Source: Bathymodiolus thermophilus thioautotrophic gill symbiont
Lineage (GTDB): Bacteria; Pseudomonadota; Gammaproteobacteria; PS1; Pseudothioglobaceae
Assembly: GCF_003711265.1 (NCBI RefSeq)
Contig: NZ_CP024634.1
Span: 558,001-622,000 of the forward strand
Length of the DNA: 64,000 nt
Reading direction: 5' to 3'
Part shown: positions 26,455-37,200 of the stretch, piece by piece
Numbering within the stretch: the stretch's first letter is position 1
How the letters are laid out: the number at the start of each line of letters is the position of its first letter
Made by a program: the position numbers and the translations under genes
The notes under the pieces: generated by a model
The model's database searches: none
What the model was told of the DNA's origin: nothing
The model's input: only the letters and a program-made list of their open reading frames with translations

Positions 26455-28365
26455 ATGTTGCCTGAAATTGGACATTTTGCGTTAATTTTAGCCCTGATAG
26501 CAACTGTGTTTCAGGTGGTATTGCCTAGCGTGGGTTTGTGGCGGGGAAATTTTGCATTAACGCAAGTCTCTAGACCCTTATTGTGGATGCAGTTTTTTTG
26601 GATTTTGGTGTCATTTGCACTGTTGATGAATGCCTTTTTGGTTGATGATTTTTCTGTTAAATATGTGGCCAGTAATTCTAATACTCAATTACCTGATATC
26701 TTTAAGATGTCTGCCGTTTGGGGTGCGCATGAAGGCTCTTTGTTATTGTGGGCGCTGATATTATCAGTTTGGAGTGTGGCAGTATCAATTTTTTCTAAGC
26801 GTTTGCCGTCAGAGGTATTAAACCATATTTTGATTATATTGGGGCTGATTAGTATCGGCTTTTTGTTGTTTTTATTATTAACTTCTAATCCATTTGAACG
26901 CCTTGATATTATCCCTATGCAGGGGCGAGAGTTAAACCCGTTATTGCAAGATTTTGGTTTGATTATTCACCCACCTATGTTGTATATGGGGTATGTGGGC
27001 ATGGCAATACCTTTTGCTTTTGTGTTGTCATCGCTTATTCGTGGGCAATTAGATTCTACTTGGTTAAGGTGGTCGCGTCCGTGGACATTGGTGGCTTGGG
27101 CGTTTTTAACCTTTGGTATTACGCTGGGTTCTTGGTGGGCTTATTACGAACTTGGCTGGGGTGGCTGGTGGTTTTGGGATCCTGTAGAAAATGCTTCGTT
27201 TATGCCATGGTTGGTGGCGACTGCACTGGTGCATTCTTTAAGCGTGAGTGAAAAGCGTGGTGCATTTAAGCATTGGACGGTGTTGTTGGCGATTTCTGGA
27301 TTTTCTTTGAGTTTGTTGGGTACATTTTTGGTGCGCTCAGGTATTTTAACTTCGGTACATTCATTTGCTGCAGATCCTGAGCGTGGTTTATTCATTTTGA
27401 TATTTTTGATAATTGTGGTTGGCGGTTCGTTAGGGTTGTATGCGTGGCGTGCTAATTCAATGCGTAGTAATCATAGTTTTGCGCCACTGTCCAGAGAAAG
27501 TGGATTATTGGTGAATAATATTTTATTAGTCGCAGCGATGTTGAGTGTGTTCTTAGGTACGCTATATCCATTGTTATTAGATTCATTGGGATTGGGAAAA
27601 ATTTCAGTGGGTGCACCCTATTTTGATGCAGTATTTACCCCGATTATGATCCCCGCTGTGTTGGCGATGGCGCTTGGTGGATTTTTGCGCTGGAAAAAAG
27701 ATAAGTTGGATAGGGTGGTGGATGTTATCATTCACACGGTATTTGTTGCGGCAACGATAACGCTTATTGCCTATTTCTCAATAGACAATACTTATGTGGT
27801 ATTGGCCATATTTTTGTCTTCATGGATTGTACTTCATTCGCTATTGTTATTAGTGCAGAGATTGCGTCAAAAAGGCAATCCAGGTATTGCATTTTTAGGT
27901 ATGGTGGTGGCACACATCGGTATTGCGGTATTTTTATTTGGTGCAACTATAACAACGCAATATGGTGTGGAAAAAGACATTAAGATGTCGTTGAATGAAA
28001 CCGTTGAGATTGAAGGTTATGCATTTACCTTTAGGGGTGTTTCAGCACTCAAAGGTGCAAACTATACAGGCAATAAGGGCATGATTGATGTGGCATATCA
28101 AGGTGAAAAAATTGCCACTTTAGAGCCTGAAAAACGCCAATATGTAACGGGTATGCCAATGACTGAAGCAGCAATTGACCCGTCATTATCCCGTGACCTT
28201 TATGTTGCCTTAGGCGAGTCTTTGGGAGCAGGAGCGTGGAGTTTGAGATTGTATTATAAGCCCCTTATAAGATGGATTTGGCTAGGAGGCTTGTTGATTA
28301 TGTTGGGCGCATTATTGGCGGCCTTTGATAGGCGCTATCGCTTAAAAGTAAGGAGAAAATCATGA
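26455..28365 (+). CDS. ccmF: Heme lyase subunit CcmF of cytochrome c maturation
   Basis: 636 residues, about 14 membrane helices. The haem-handling WWD motif is present: GWGGWWFWDPVENASFMPWL. Also WGAHEGSLLLW and PPMLYMGYVG are family-specific. System I cytochrome c biogenesis, consistent with the multihaem protein elsewhere. Other ccm genes (A-E, G, H) are not adjacent. Overlaps the next start (ATGA). Confidence 0.96.
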   Translation: MLPEIGHFALILALIATVFQVVLPSVGLWRGNFALTQVSRPLLWMQFFWILVSFALLMNAFLVDDFSVKYVASNSNTQLPDIFKMSAVWGAHEGSLLLWALILSVWSVAVSIFSKRLPSEVLNHILIILGLISIGFLLFLLLTSNPFERLDIIPMQGRELNPLLQDFGLIIHPPMLYMGYVGMAIPFAFVLSSLIRGQLDSTWLRWSRPWTLVAWAFLTFGITLGSWWAYYELGWGGWWFWDPVENASFMPWLVATALVHSLSVSEKRGAFKHWTVLLAISGFSLSLLGTFLVRSGILTSVHSFAADPERGLFILIFLIIVVGGSLGLYAWRANSMRSNHSFAPLSRESGLLVNNILLVAAMLSVFLGTLYPLLLDSLGLGKISVGAPYFDAVFTPIMIPAVLAMALGGFLRWKKDKLDRVVDVIIHTVFVAATITLIAYFSIDNTYVVLAIFLSSWIVLHSLLLLVQRLRQKGNPGIAFLGMVVAHIGIAVFLFGATITTQYGVEKDIKMSLNETVEIEGYAFTFRGVSALKGANYTGNKGMIDVAYQGEKIATLEPEKRQYVTGMPMTEAAIDPSLSRDLYVALGESLGAGAWSLRLYYKPLIRWIWLGGLLIMLGALLAAFDRRYRLKVRRKS

Positions 28366-29567
28366 GTTTATATGGTTGGTTTGCCATAATGTTAGCGGTG
28401 TCATCGGTGTGGTTGATTTGGTTTTTGTATCGTCCCTTAAAGGGCAATACATTGGATCTGGAAGCATCTAATATCGCACTAGGAAAACAAAAGCAAACGG
28501 AATTAGAGCAAGATTTACAAAGAGACTTGATTGATGACAGTGCGTTTGAGCAAGCCAAGGATGAAATTGCCCAAGTATTGGCTGTTGAAATGACGCAAAC
28601 AATCACAACAGTTGAGGCTCAAAAACCTATTGCAATATGGCTAAGTGTAGTGCTTGTGGCGATGTTATCGGGTGCATCTTTGGTTGTGTATCAAGCACTT
28701 ACTGCGCAATCAATCACTGCACAAAATGCGACAATGGCGCAGACTTTGCAAGCGCAAGAGCCGCCAACTTTGATGCAAAGTATTGTTAAAATCAAAAAGC
28801 ATTTAGAAGAAAATCCTGATGATGCAAAAGCCTGGAAAACATTGGGTTTGGCGCTGTTTGATGCTGATAATCTTACCCAATCTTTAGAGGCGTATGAGCG
28901 CTCTTATCAATTAAATCCAAAAGATGTGGGTATGTTGGTTGAGTATGCTTCAACTTTGGCAAAATCTCAGGACAATCAATTTAAGGGTCGTGTTTCTACT
29001 TTAGTGCGTGAAGCGCTGGAGATTAATCCAAATTCTACAGATGCGTTGTATTTGGCAGGTTGGGTTGCGGCTAATTTACAACGATTAGAGTTAACACAGA
29101 TGCTTTGGAAAAAAGCGTTGTCGTTATTGCCCGAGAATCAAGCTGAGAGAATGACTTTGCAGCGTATGCTGGATGAGTTGGCGCAAATACAAAATAATGG
29201 TGTTGCCGAATCTGTGAAAGACAAGCCAGCAGCGCAACATCAAGTGGTGATTAAAGTGGCGTTGTCTGAGCATTTGCGTCAGGCGAAGTTTAAAGACTAT
29301 TATTTAATGGTGTATATTAAAGCGGCGCGTGGCAGACCGATGCCGATAGCCATTCAGAAGATTAAGTTAAAAGATTTCACAGGTATTGTTACTTTAACCG
29401 ATGCAAACTCAGTGATGCCAACTAGAAAATTATCCCAGTCATCACAAGTGCTTGCTGTAGTGCGCCTTAGTCAGTCTGGTTCAGCAATGCGACAAGCGGA
29501 CGATCTTGAGGCACTTAGTCAGGTTATTGATGTGAAAGACAATCCAACGGTAGAATTAAAATTATGA
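28362..29567 (+). CDS. ccmI: CcmI-type TPR protein of cytochrome c maturation
   Basis: 401 residues. Two membrane helices (about 5-22 and 88-108) bracket a leucine/charge-rich cytoplasmic loop; the periplasmic part has TPR-like repeats (about 140-270: [35 protein letters not shown]) and a beta-rich tail. This is the CcmI/CycH chaperone layout that hands apocytochrome to CcmF, its neighbour. Overlaps ccmF and dapE by four bases each. Confidence 0.85.
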   Translation: MSLYGWFAIMLAVSSVWLIWFLYRPLKGNTLDLEASNIALGKQKQTELEQDLQRDLIDDSAFEQAKDEIAQVLAVEMTQTITTVEAQKPIAIWLSVVLVAMLSGASLVVYQALTAQSITAQNATMAQTLQAQEPPTLMQSIVKIKKHLEENPDDAKAWKTLGLALFDADNLTQSLEAYERSYQLNPKDVGMLVEYASTLAKSQDNQFKGRVSTLVREALEINPNSTDALYLAGWVAANLQRLELTQMLWKKALSLLPENQAERMTLQRMLDELAQIQNNGVAESVKDKPAAQHQVVIKVALSEHLRQAKFKDYYLMVYIKAARGRPMPIAIQKIKLKDFTGIVTLTDANSVMPTRKLSQSSQVLAVVRLSQSGSAMRQADDLEALSQVIDVKDNPTVELKL

Positions 29568-30691
29568 CAAATAGTGTATTGCAATTAGCCAAAGAGTTGA
29601 TATCTATTGATTCAATCACCCCAAATGACAAAGGTTGTCAAATTTTAATGACCGATAGATTGAAAAAAATCGGCTTTAAAATTGACGATTTAAAATTCGG
29701 TGAAGTTGATAATTTTTGGGCAAAACGAGGCGACCATTCACCTACATTTGTATTTGCAGGTCATACCGATGTTGTGCCAACGGGAGAACATTGGAACACC
29801 GATCCTTTTAAACCAGAAGTCATTGATGGATTGTTATATGGTCGTGGTACCGCTGATATGAAGGGCTCGTTAGCGGCAATGATAATAGCAACCGAACGAT
29901 TTGTTGAAGATTTTCCAGCACACAAAGGCAGCATTGGTTTTCTCATTACTGCTGATGAAGAAGGCATTGCAGTGGAAGGTACAGTTAAAGTTTGTGAGTA
30001 TCTAAAAGCGCAAAATCAGGCAGTGGATTATTGCTTGGTAGGCGAGCCATCTTCAAGTAAGCAATTAGGCGATGTCATTAAAAATGGCAGACGCGGCTCA
30101 CTTAATGGCACACTTACCTTACTAGGAAAACAGGGGCATATTGCCTATCCACATTTGGCCAATAATCCTATTCATTTGTTGGCACCTGCCTTAAATAGTT
30201 TGATTGCCGAAGTGTGGGATGAGGGTAATGATTATTTTCCAGCCACCAGTTTTCAAGTGTCCAATGTTCATTCAGGCGCGGGAGTGACCAATGTTATTCC
30301 AGGTGAAGTGGAAATGGTTTTTAATTTTCGCTATTCAACCGCATCCACCCACGAAGGCCTGCAAAAAAGAGTGGGCGAAATTCTAGATGCACATGGGCTT
30401 GAATACAAAATCGATTGGAACCATTCAGGCTACCCCTTCCTAACGCCAAAGGGCGATTTGGTGAGCGCTTGCACTCAAGCGATTAAAACAGTGAAAGGCA
30501 TTGACAGTGAATTATCCACCTCAGGTGGCACCTCTGATGGACGCTTTATTGCCCCTATATTAGATGCACAAGTGGTAGAACTCGGCCCTCTTAATGCCAC
30601 TATTCATCAAGTTGATGAGTGTGTGAGTGTTAAAGACTTGGAAGATTTGAGTGTCATTTATTATCAAATTCTTAAAAATATTCTTCTTTAA
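29564..30691 (+). CDS. dapE: Succinyl-diaminopimelate desuccinylase
   Basis: 375 residues. Dinuclear zinc hydrolase of lysine/diaminopimelate synthesis. Metal and catalytic motifs: [34 protein letters not shown] and the C-terminal GGTSDGRF...NATIHQVDE. Overlaps ccmI by an ATGA and is followed six bases later by trmD. Confidence 0.97.
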   Translation: MTNSVLQLAKELISIDSITPNDKGCQILMTDRLKKIGFKIDDLKFGEVDNFWAKRGDHSPTFVFAGHTDVVPTGEHWNTDPFKPEVIDGLLYGRGTADMKGSLAAMIIATERFVEDFPAHKGSIGFLITADEEGIAVEGTVKVCEYLKAQNQAVDYCLVGEPSSSKQLGDVIKNGRRGSLNGTLTLLGKQGHIAYPHLANNPIHLLAPALNSLIAEVWDEGNDYFPATSFQVSNVHSGAGVTNVIPGEVEMVFNFRYSTASTHEGLQKRVGEILDAHGLEYKIDWNHSGYPFLTPKGDLVSACTQAIKTVKGIDSELSTSGGTSDGRFIAPILDAQVVELGPLNATIHQVDECVSVKDLEDLSVIYYQILKNILL

Positions 30692-30696
30692 AAGCA

Positions 30697-31386
30697 ATGC
30701 ATTTTGATGTCATTACCCTGTTCCCTGAGATGTTTTCAGCGATTACAGGGGAAGGGGTAATTGCTCGTGGGATTAAAAAATCACTGTTGTCTATTAATAC
30801 TTGGCAATTACGCGATTTTAGCAATAACAAACATCGCAATATTGACGATGCGCCGTATGGTGGTGGCGCAGGTATGGTAATGCAAGTTAAACCTATTCGC
30901 GATTGCCTTAGTCACATCAAACAAAACAACCCCGATACAACCGTTATTTATCTCTCGCCACAAGGGCAGAAGTTGGATAATAAGCTGGCTATTGAGTTGT
31001 CTAAACTTAAGTCAATTACTTTGTTGTGTGGGCGTTATGAGGGCATTGATGAGCGGGTTATTCAGCACGATATTGATAGAGAAATATCAATTGGCGATTA
31101 TGTTATTAGTGGTGGCGAATTGGGTGCAATGGTGGTGATTGATGCAGTTAGTCGACAAATTTCAGGCGTGTTAGGTAATCAAGATTCACTAAACGATTCA
31201 TTTTCCAATGGTTTGTTAGATTATCCACATTACACCCGTCCTGAAACAATTGATAATCAAAGTGTGCCAGCAGTTTTATTGAGTGGTCATCAAGCAAATA
31301 TTGACGCTTGGCGGGCAGAGCAAGCCAAGAAAAATACACGCAAAAAGCGTCCTGATTTACTTATACCATTTTCAAAAATAAAATGA
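30697..31386 (+). CDS. trmD: tRNA (guanine-N1)-methyltransferase TrmD
   Basis: 229 residues. SPOUT methyltransferase making m1G37. Motifs: [43 protein letters not shown] and [11 protein letters not shown]. Not in its usual rpsP-rimM-trmD-rplS operon: rimM and rpsP are absent here. The last ~7 residues (IPFSKIK) and the stop codon lie within the family B repeat that starts at 31363. Confidence 0.97.
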   Translation: MHFDVITLFPEMFSAITGEGVIARGIKKSLLSINTWQLRDFSNNKHRNIDDAPYGGGAGMVMQVKPIRDCLSHIKQNNPDTTVIYLSPQGQKLDNKLAIELSKLKSITLLCGRYEGIDERVIQHDIDREISIGDYVISGGELGAMVVIDAVSRQISGVLGNQDSLNDSFSNGLLDYPHYTRPETIDNQSVPAVLLSGHQANIDAWRAEQAKKNTRKKRPDLLIPFSKIK

Positions 31387-31482
31387 ATAATATGGTGCTC
31401 ATAATCATCCCAAGTGTTAGTAGGAAAAATACTTAGAATGAGAATGAGCGTTAGATTGTTTGATTTATTTTTGAAAATGGTG
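31363..31482 (+). repeat. Family B repeat overlapping the trmD 3' end
   Basis: Left end ATACCATTTTCAAAAATAAA inside the last trmD codons, right end TTTATTTTTGAAAATGGTGT. The internal hairpin arms (CCCAAGTGTTAGTAGGAAAAA and partner) are partly degenerate. Confidence 0.82.
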
Positions 31483-31524
31483 TTAGTTGAGACGCTAAAA
31501 ACTAGACTTATTAAGTAAATTGTA

Positions 31525-31665
31525 GGGGTCTTTATAAATATAGATGATGAGCAAAATTCAATTTTTTCCCTTCTAGAAAAGGAGCTACTGGGTATCGCTG
31601 GAAAAATTGCCAAGTGAGTGAAAAGTGGTTTTTTTGATGATTGCCCATATTTATGCAAAGGTCTC
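31525..31665 (-). repeat. Family A repeat (inverted orientation), diverged centre
   Basis: Left end GGGGTCTTTATAAATATAGATGATGAGC, right end CCCATATTTATGCAAAGGTCTC. The centre is shortened. TATAAT follows two bases after the right end. Confidence 0.78.
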
Positions 31666-31666
31666 G

Positions 31667-31672
31667 TATAAT
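31667..31672 (+). promoter_or_regulatory. TATAAT box upstream of the PII gene, abutting a repeat
   Basis: GGTCTC-G-TATAAT, thirty bases before the ATG at 31702. No -35 at standard spacing was recognised; that position lies in the repeat. Confidence 0.45.
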
Positions 31673-31701
31673 AGACTTTTTTAATTATAAGGGAAAAGTA
31701 T

Positions 31702-32040
31702 ATGAAATTTGTAACAGCAATTCTCAGACCACATCAATTGGACGATGTGAGAGAGGCTTTATCAGAAGCGGGAGCACCTGGTATCACTGTCACTGAAGTG
31801 AAGGGTTTTGGTCGTCAAAAAGGGCATACAGAAATGTATAGAGGCGCAGAATATAAAATTGACTTTTTACCTAAAATTAAATTAGAAATTGCGATTCCAG
31901 CCTCAAAACTAGACGGTGTTATTGAGGCAATCAGCAATACTGCTAACACCGGCAAGGTAGGTGATGGCAAGATTTTTGTTAGTAATTTAGAAAAAGTGGT
32001 ACGCATTAGAACGGGCGAAACCGACCAAGACGCACTATAA
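31702..32040 (+). CDS. glnK: Nitrogen regulatory protein P-II (first copy)
   Basis: 112 residues. PII trimer subunit sensing 2-oxoglutarate and ATP/ADP. T-loop [15 protein letters not shown] carries the uridylylatable Tyr; C-terminal [14 protein letters not shown] is typical. Linked to amtB 11 bases downstream, so GlnK is the better name than GlnB. A second PII-amt pair lies at 55633. Confidence 0.95.
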   Translation: MKFVTAILRPHQLDDVREALSEAGAPGITVTEVKGFGRQKGHTEMYRGAEYKIDFLPKIKLEIAIPASKLDGVIEAISNTANTGKVGDGKIFVSNLEKVVRIRTGETDQDAL

Positions 32041-32051
32041 AAGGACAAAAA

Positions 32052-33326
32052 ATGAAGAAATTATTAATGTTATTGGCGTTAATGCCAATGGGGGTATTTG
32101 CTGATGATTTAAATGGTGCAAATACATCGTGGATTTTAACTTCGACGGCGTTAGTATTGTTTATGAGCTTACCAGGATTAGCGTTGTTTTATGGCGGTTT
32201 GGTTCGTAGTAAAAACATTTTATCGGTGTTAATGCAATGTTTTTCTATTGCTGGCATTGTGTCGGTTTTGTGGTTAATAGTTGGTTATTCCATTGCCTTT
32301 GCTGATGGTAATGCATATTTTGGTAGTTTGTCTAAATTTATGCTTTCAGGTGTTTTAGAGGGTTCATTAAGTGGCGATATTCCCGAGAGTTTGTTTGCCT
32401 TGTTCCAAATGACTTTTGCGATTATTACGCCAGCGTTGATTGTGGGCGGCTTTGCGGAAAGAATGAAATTTTCAGCAGTCCTGTTGTTTAGTGCCATTTG
32501 GTTGATTGTGGTTTATGCTCCCGTTACGCATTGGGTATGGGGTGGCGGATGGCTGCAAGAAATGGGTTTATTAGATTTTGCCGGTGGTACAGTGGTACAT
32601 ATTACTGCAGGTGTTGGCGCCTTGGTTGCGGCAATTGTTCTTGGTCCACGAAAAGGATTCCTTACCACACCAATGCCACCGCACAATATGACCATGGTGG
32701 TAACGGGTGCAGGTATGCTATGGGTCGGCTGGTTTGGTTTTAACGGCGGTTCAGCGCTGGCAGCGAATGGCGATGCAGCAATGGCAATGCTAGTCACACA
32801 TATTTCAGCGGCAACAGCAGCGATGGTATGGATGTTTTATGAATGGGTTAAGTTTGGCAAGCCAACCGCCTTGGGTACAGTAACAGGTATGGTTGCTGGT
32901 TTGGGTACTATTACGCCAGCATCTGGTTTTGTCGGCCCTGCAGGTGCATTGGTAATTGGCGCTATTGCAGGCATTGTTTGTTTTAATGCAGTGATTATTA
33001 TTAAGCAAAAATTTAAAATTGACGATTCGTTAGATGTTTTTCCAGTGCATGGTGTGGGCGGTATTTTAGGCACAATGTTGGCTGGTGTGTTTGCTTCAAA
33101 TGAGTTGGGTGTTTTTAGTGGACAAGGTCTGGCAAAAGGTATGACCATTATTTCACAACTTAATGTGCAATTTATTGGCGTAATCGCCACTTTTGCTTAT
33201 ACCGCAATTGCAACTTATATCATCCTTAAGATTGTTGGTATGATTACTGGATTGAGAGTCAGTGCAGAGGAAGAACAACAAGGTTTAGATATCACTTCAC
33301 ACGAGGAAGTGGGTTACAATTTATAG
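32052..33326 (+). CDS. amtB: Ammonium transporter (first copy)
   Basis: 424 residues. Signal peptide MKKLLMLLALMPMGVFA followed by 11 helices. Motifs: MSLPGLALFYGGLVRSKN, DFAGGTVVHITAGVGALVAA, MLWVGWFGFNGGSALAANG and the second pore His in DVFPVHGVGG. Passes ammonium/ammonia, gated by the adjacent PII. Confidence 0.97.
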   Translation: MKKLLMLLALMPMGVFADDLNGANTSWILTSTALVLFMSLPGLALFYGGLVRSKNILSVLMQCFSIAGIVSVLWLIVGYSIAFADGNAYFGSLSKFMLSGVLEGSLSGDIPESLFALFQMTFAIITPALIVGGFAERMKFSAVLLFSAIWLIVVYAPVTHWVWGGGWLQEMGLLDFAGGTVVHITAGVGALVAAIVLGPRKGFLTTPMPPHNMTMVVTGAGMLWVGWFGFNGGSALAANGDAAMAMLVTHISAATAAMVWMFYEWVKFGKPTALGTVTGMVAGLGTITPASGFVGPAGALVIGAIAGIVCFNAVIIIKQKFKIDDSLDVFPVHGVGGILGTMLAGVFASNELGVFSGQGLAKGMTIISQLNVQFIGVIATFAYTAIATYIILKIVGMITGLRVSAEEEQQGLDITSHEEVGYNL

Positions 33327-33344
33327 ACTGTACTTTTAAACTTA

Positions 33345-33379
33345 AAACCCGCTGAAATTTTGTTTCAGTGGGTTTTTTT
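33345..33379 (+). terminator. Rho-independent terminator after amtB
   Basis: AAACCCGCTGAAA pairs with TTTCAGTGGGTTT around TTTTG, followed by a T-run. Confidence 0.9.
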
Positions 33380-33407
33380 GTGTCTAAAAAAGTTATTATT
33401 TGCATAA

Positions 33408-33648
33408 GATTTTTGTATAAATACGGATGATTGGCAAAATTTAATTTGCACCCTAGAAGATTGTTGTGTAGTGCTAGCTCAATTGGCGATTTTTTTAAAA
33501 CTTGTTTTAACAGGGGAAGGGCGGTTGCAAACCGTTCCCTATGGCAGAATTTACTCTTATGAAGACTACTTTTGTGTCGCTAGAAAAATTCTAAGTAAGT
33601 GAAAAAATGGATTCTTGATGATTATTTATATTTGTGTAAAAGGTTCGC
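33408..33648 (-). repeat. Long variant of family A repeat (inverted)
   Basis: Ends ATTTTTGTATAAATACGGATGATTGG and GATGATTATTTATATTTGTG. The ~240-bp copy shares its centre (AAACCGTTCCCTATGG and flanks) in reverse with 17216-17458. Apart from this repeat, the 361-base gap before the next gene shows nothing. Confidence 0.78.
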
Positions 33649-33741
33649 TAATATTAAAAAATACTATCATCTTATGGGCATAACTCTATTTTTTATTTAA
33701 AGCCTTGCAATTCTCTAAATTTTAATCTACAATAAGGCACT

Positions 33742-34251
33742 ATGACCCAAGTGCAACAAAAAAAATTCATCGCTGTTACCATCGTTATCATCCTAGTAGG
33801 TTTGATTTTCTCTCTCAATATAGACAATCCAATTCAGTCCAATACCACCTCGGTATTTAACACTTCTAACACCGAAACAACGCCAAACAATACACAATTA
33901 AACACACAATCCAGCACTTCAAAAACAACACTTAACAACAAACAAAATAACAACCCCTTTGACCCAAGCCAAGCCAATACCACCAACACCACCAATCCAC
34001 ACTTCCCCCCAGGTTTTCCCAAGCCCTTTCCTCCATTAGACCCAGAAAAACTCAAAGAAACCGATGATTTAATTGCCACAGGCGATGCCATCGTTGCAAA
34101 AATGGATGCCCTAATTGCCACACTTGATTTACCCAAAATCAAACTAAGCAAAGCTGAGCAAGCCCAATTAGACACCCAGCGTCAAGCCCAACAAGCCAAA
34201 CTGGATGAAATTAAAGCCCAATTAGAGGCACTACAAGGAGATTTACCGTGA
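33742..34251 (+). CDS. Membrane-anchored Asn/Thr/Pro-rich protein, translationally coupled to the YD toxin
   Basis: 169 residues. One N-terminal membrane helix (about 9-26), then a low-complexity linker rich in Asn/Thr/Ser (27-85), a proline segment (FPPGFPKPFPPLDPEKL) and a C-terminal coiled coil rich in Ala/Gln/Lys (~115-169). The stop overlaps the YD gene's GTG start (GTGA), so the two are translated together. It may hold, chaperone or stalk the YD protein at the membrane; that is inference. I do not recognise a named family. Confidence 0.72.
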   Translation: MTQVQQKKFIAVTIVIILVGLIFSLNIDNPIQSNTTSVFNTSNTETTPNNTQLNTQSSTSKTTLNNKQNNNPFDPSQANTTNTTNPHFPPGFPKPFPPLDPEKLKETDDLIATGDAIVAKMDALIATLDLPKIKLSKAEQAQLDTQRQAQQAKLDEIKAQLEALQGDLP

Positions 34252-37200
34252 CTGATTTATTCAAACAATCTATTAATTTAACCCTACCAATTTTACTGGT
34301 TTTATTATTAGGCACCCCTACTCAAGCAACCGCAAACATTGACACCACCGCACTAGTTGGCAGCACCGCAGGCAGTTTCAGCGTCAACCAAGGCACAGCA
34401 AACTACGCCATCCCCATTACCGTGCCACCAGGCATAGCTGGCATGAAGCCCGAACTTAGCATTAACTATAATTCCAATATGGGCAATGGACAATTAGGAG
34501 TAGGCTTTAGCCTAGGTGGCTTGTCTGCCATCCATCGTTGTGCCAAAACTATTGCCACTGATGGCGTAAAAGGCGGTGTTAACTATGACAATAACGACAA
34601 ATACTGTTTAAACGGACAACGCCTCATTGCCATCTCTGGCACAAACGGACAGTCAGGCAGCGAATATCGCACTGAAATGAACAGTTTCAGCAAAATTAAA
34701 TACAATGGCAATTATTGGACCGTAAAAACCAAATCAGGGCAAACTTTTAAGTATGGCAATACCCAAGATTCCAAAATTGAAGCACAAGGCAAATCAATCG
34801 TCAGGCTTTGGGCGGTAAATAAAATTATTGATGCTACTGGCAATGCTATTAACTATATTTACAATGAAAACAATGCGAATGGCGAATACACACTTAGTAG
34901 TATTAATTATGCCGACAGTTCGATTGGTCTTACTTACGAGGGTAGAAGTGATGCTTCCACCTCTTATCAAGCAGGCAGTAAACTGCGACAGACTAAACGC
35001 TTAAGCAATATCACTACCTATGTAAATAACAATATTGTCAGAACCTATGATTTAGAGTATCAATACTACAGTACACCTAAAAAGAGTCAATTAATCTCAA
35101 TTAAAGAATGTGTTAATGGGCAATGTTTGCCGAAAACTGAGTTTGAATGGAAGGTAAGTAATATGGCCAGCTGGCAATCAGCGCCCCAATATACGCCACT
35201 TTATCATATAGCGGCTGATAATGCTGGAGATGTAGGTGCACGCTTTCAAGATGTTAATGGTGACGGCTTGGTTGATATGATTTACCATCGATGGATAGAT
35301 GGCAATAACACGCAAAAAGGAGCTTATTTAAATACTGGGAATGGCTGGCAATCAGCACCTCAATATACACCACCTTATCATATAGCGGCTGATAATGCTA
35401 AAGATTTAGGTGTACGCTTTCAAGATGTTAATGGTGACGGCTTGGTTGATATGATTTACCATCGATGGATAGATGGCAATAACACGCAAAAAGGGGCTTA
35501 TTTAAATACCGGGAATGGCTGGCAATCAGCACCTCAATATACACCACCTTATCATATAGCGGCTGATAATGCTAAAGATTTAGGTGCGCGCTTTCAAGAT
35601 GTTAATGGTGACGGCTTGGTTGATATGATTTACCATCGGTGGATAGATGGTAATAACACGCAAAAAGGGGCTTATTTAAATACTGGGAATGGTTGGCAAT
35701 CAGCACCTCAATATACACCACCTTATCATATAGCGGCTGATAATGCTGGAGATGTAGGTGCACGCTTTCAAGATGTTAATGGTGACGGCTTGGTTGATAT
35801 GATTTACCATCGATGGATAGATGGTAATAACACGCAAAAAGGGGCTTATTTAAATACTGGGAATGGTTGGCAATCAGCACCTCAATACACACCACCTTAT
35901 CATATAGCGGACGATGACAGTAAAGATACGGGTGTACGCTTTCAAGATCTTAATGGTGATGGCTTGGTTGACATGATTTATCGTCGATGGATAGATGATG
36001 ATAACACACAAAAAGGAGCTTATTTAAATACTGGGAATGGTTGGCAATCAGCACCTCAATACACACCACCTCATCATATAGCAGCTAATGATACTGGAGA
36101 TGTGGGGATGCGCTTTCAAGATCTTAATGGTGATGGCTTGGTTGACATGATTTATCGTCGATGGATAGATGATGATAACACACAAAAAGGAGCTTATTTA
36201 AATACTGGGAATGGCTGGCAATCAGCACCTCAATACACACCACCTCATCATATAGCAGCCGATGATACTGGAGATGTGGGGGTGCGCTTTCAAGATCTTA
36301 ATGGTGATGGCTTGGTTGACATGATTTATCGTCGATGGATAGATGATGATAGTACACAAAAAGGGGCTTATTTAAATACTGGGAATATAATTTTTAAACT
36401 AACTTCTATCACCAACGGCTTCAACATTAAAACCACCATCAACTACAAACCCCTAACCAACCCTTCAGTTTACACCAAAGGCACTAACAGCAATTACCCC
36501 AACATTGACACCCAAAATGCCCGCCAAGTTGTCTCTTCCGTGGTCACTGATAATGCCATAGGTGGACAAAGCACCACCACTTATAAATACGGCAACGCCA
36601 AGGTAAACATTAAAGGCAGAGGCAGTTTAGGCTTCGGCTGGATCGAGAAAAAAGACCTACAATCCAACAAACTCACTCGCACTCAATACAATCAAACTTA
36701 TCCTCATATCGGTCAAATCGCTTTCAACAAGGAATACATTGAACAAAACGGCAGTCGTCAATTGTTAAACAGTCAAACCAATACTTATCAAGACAAAATA
36801 AGCCATAGTAACAAAATACACACTTCTTACCTAACTCAAAGCCAAGAAAAATCCTACGATTTCAACTCAGGCAACCTACTAACAACCATTACCACTCAAC
36901 AATCCAATATTGACAATTACGGCAATATCGGCACTGTCAAAGTCACCACCACAGGCAAAAACGAAACTTTCATCAAAACCACCCAAAACACTTATAACAA
37001 TAACACCACCAAGTGGCACCTAGGCAGACTAACCGCCGCCACAGTAACTCACCAAGCCCCCAATACCCCTAACATAATACGCACCTCTCACTTCACTTAC
37101 AACAACAAAGGCCTGCTCAAATCAGAAATCATTGAACCTAACACTACCAAAGCACTAACAACCACCTATGAATACGACAGTTTTGGCAACAAAATTAAAG

